Assembly (NCBI RefSeq): GCF_034140825.1
Contig: NC_089041.1
Location: 26,239,501-26,303,500, forward strand
Origin: Oryza sativa Japonica Group
Lineage: Eukaryota; Streptophyta; Magnoliopsida; Poales; Poaceae
Length of the DNA stretch: 64,000 nt
Direction: 5' to 3'
The position numbers and the translations under genes were made by a program. Positions within the stretch are counted from its first letter, which is position 1, and every line of letters starts with the position of its first letter. Under the pieces are notes generated by a model. It was not told the DNA's origin, did not search any database, and saw nothing but the letters and a program-made list of their open reading frames with translations. This document shows positions 62,881 through 64,000 of the stretch, in pieces.

Positions 62881-63999
62881 TTAGAAGGTGTAATCCATGG
62901 CCGCGTCGAGCAAGCTGCCACTCTCGATGCCGTCGGCGTCGGCGAACAGCCACGACTCGATGGCGGAGAGCTGCGTCTCGTCGCCGGCGTCGGCGGCGGC
63001 GGCGGCGGTGACGGTCGGCTTTGTCTCGTACTCGAAGGCGGACGCGGGCGCCGCCGCTGCGGACAAGGCCGTGCCGCCGTAGGACACCTCGGAGGCTTCC
63101 GACGAGCCGGACGCGCTCTCGGTGGCGCCGGGGGTGGCCGGCCCGCTGCCGGCGGCGCGCCTGCCGCCGCCGCCGCCCTTCTTCCGGGCCCACCCGTCGA
63201 GCATCCGGGAGATGTTCTCGGTGGTGAGGACGTAGCCGGCGGATGACGGGGAGCACTGCGACGCCCCCGACGTGCTCGACGCGGCGGGGCTATCGGCGCC
63301 GGCGGACGCTGCTGCTCCGGTGGTGGCGCCGCCTCCCCCCGCGGCGGCGTTGGCGGCGTCGGGCTGATGCGGTGGCTTGACGTCGTCGAGCGACGTGAGC
63401 GCCTCGCGGAGCGCGCGGCGCGCCATGTCGATGTCGGTCTGCAGGCGCCGCTCCCACTGCCCCTTGGACGACGACGCGGGCCTCTGCGCGGCGGGCTTCG
63501 GGGAGACCGCGTCGCCGGCGGCGCCACCGTCTCCGTCACCGCCGGCGCCGCCGCCCTGCAGCTTGCGCTTGAGGTGGGTGTTCCAGTAGTTCTTGATGTC
63601 GTTGTCCGTGCGCTCGGGGAGGTACGACGCGATGGCCGCCCAGCGGTTGCCGAGGAGCGCCTGGAGGTGGACGATGAGCTTCTCCTCCTGGTCGGTGAAG
63701 TTTCCCCGCTTGATCCCGGGCCTCAGGTAGTTGGTCCACCGGAGCCTACAGCTCTTGCTGCACCGCATCAGCCCTGCAAGCAACCATTTCGACAAACACC
63801 TCGCACGCGTCAGAATCAAGAAGAAGAAGAAGCCATCCTAGCTCAGGCGGTACAAGTGATCGTCACCTGTTCTGGTCGGGACGGCGCGCCAGTTGCCGGG
63901 GCCGTGCTCCTGGACGTAGGAGACGAGGACGAGGTCCTCCTCCGGCGTCCACGGGCCCTTCTTGACGCCGTCCTTGTCGCAGCACGGCGGCCTCACCAT
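62881..63999 (-). CDS. R2R3-MYB transcription factor (subgroup 1, MYB30/60/96-like)
   Basis: Two exons, 63999-63867 and 63773-62881, join with a split Gly codon into 341 residues. R2 has Trp17, Trp37 and Trp57 ([31 protein letters not shown]). R3 has Phe70 in place of the first Trp, then Trp89 and Trp108 ([31 protein letters not shown]). After the MYB domain come [20 protein letters not shown], a motif shared by the MYB30/60/94/96 group, then Ala/Gly/Ser-rich sequence and a C-terminal [20 protein letters not shown]. This group acts in the nucleus in wax synthesis, stomatal and pathogen responses in Arabidopsis; the role here is an inference. Only the first of the two introns usual for R2R3-MYB genes is present. 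The start is MVRPPCC rather than the common MGRPPCC, and the promoter lies outside the window. Confidence 0.95.
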
Positions 64000-64000
64000 G

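Overview
This is plant nuclear DNA, most likely rice (Oryza). The genes have several short introns, GC-rich first exons and AT-rich spacers. Stowaway-, Tourist-, hAT- and Mutator-type MITEs of kinds typical of rice are dense. From memory, rice ORC6 and a PYE-like bHLH gene lie side by side on chromosome 7, which fits this window; that placement is an inference, not a search result.

Layout. A partial SAUR gene runs off the left edge on the + strand; every other recognised gene is on the - strand. Reading left to right: sphinganine C4-hydroxylase (2306-4394, 2 exons); a DRG-family GTPase (6856-11550, 10 exons); a tRNA-Trp (11907-11978); three members (called A, B and C here) of a grass family of proteins with weak RRM-like folds (13121-15204, 17475-18305, 20129-22185); a ribosomal protein uS4/S9 pseudogene that keeps its introns (23385-26174); a POPEYE-like bHLH factor (26824-28844, 4 exons); ORC6 (31697-34436, 10 exons); a tandem pair of cysteine-rich receptor-like kinases (39397-42693 and 46683-49850, 7 exons each with nearly identical exon lengths); and an R2R3-MYB gene whose start codon touches the right edge (62881-63999).

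Mobile DNA. A LINE 3' portion (about 35046-39180) is split by a 3.4 kb solo LTR with a 5-bp target duplication. A second, 1.3 kb solo LTR (50370-51681) carries 92-bp tandem repeats. Many non-autonomous DNA elements have readable ends and target duplications: hAT-type (16420-16662, 21189-21652), Mutator-type (20431-20978, 44347-44970), three Tourist-like copies of one 146-bp family (31839, 54199, 61470), another Tourist-like copy (53318-53561), several Stowaway-like copies, and a CACTA-like element with hairpin-forming repeats (54435-55558). Insertions sit inside other insertions in two places, and the intron of gene C consists largely of them.

The genes do not form one pathway. They cover sphingolipid hydroxylation, translation-linked GTPase function, iron-type transcription control, DNA replication licensing, receptor signalling and MYB regulation. 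The least familiar protein-coding content is the A-B-C cluster, which looks like a locally expanded family with a shared core and diverging tails. All exon boundaries were read by eye from splice motifs and reading frame; no alignment or database search was run.
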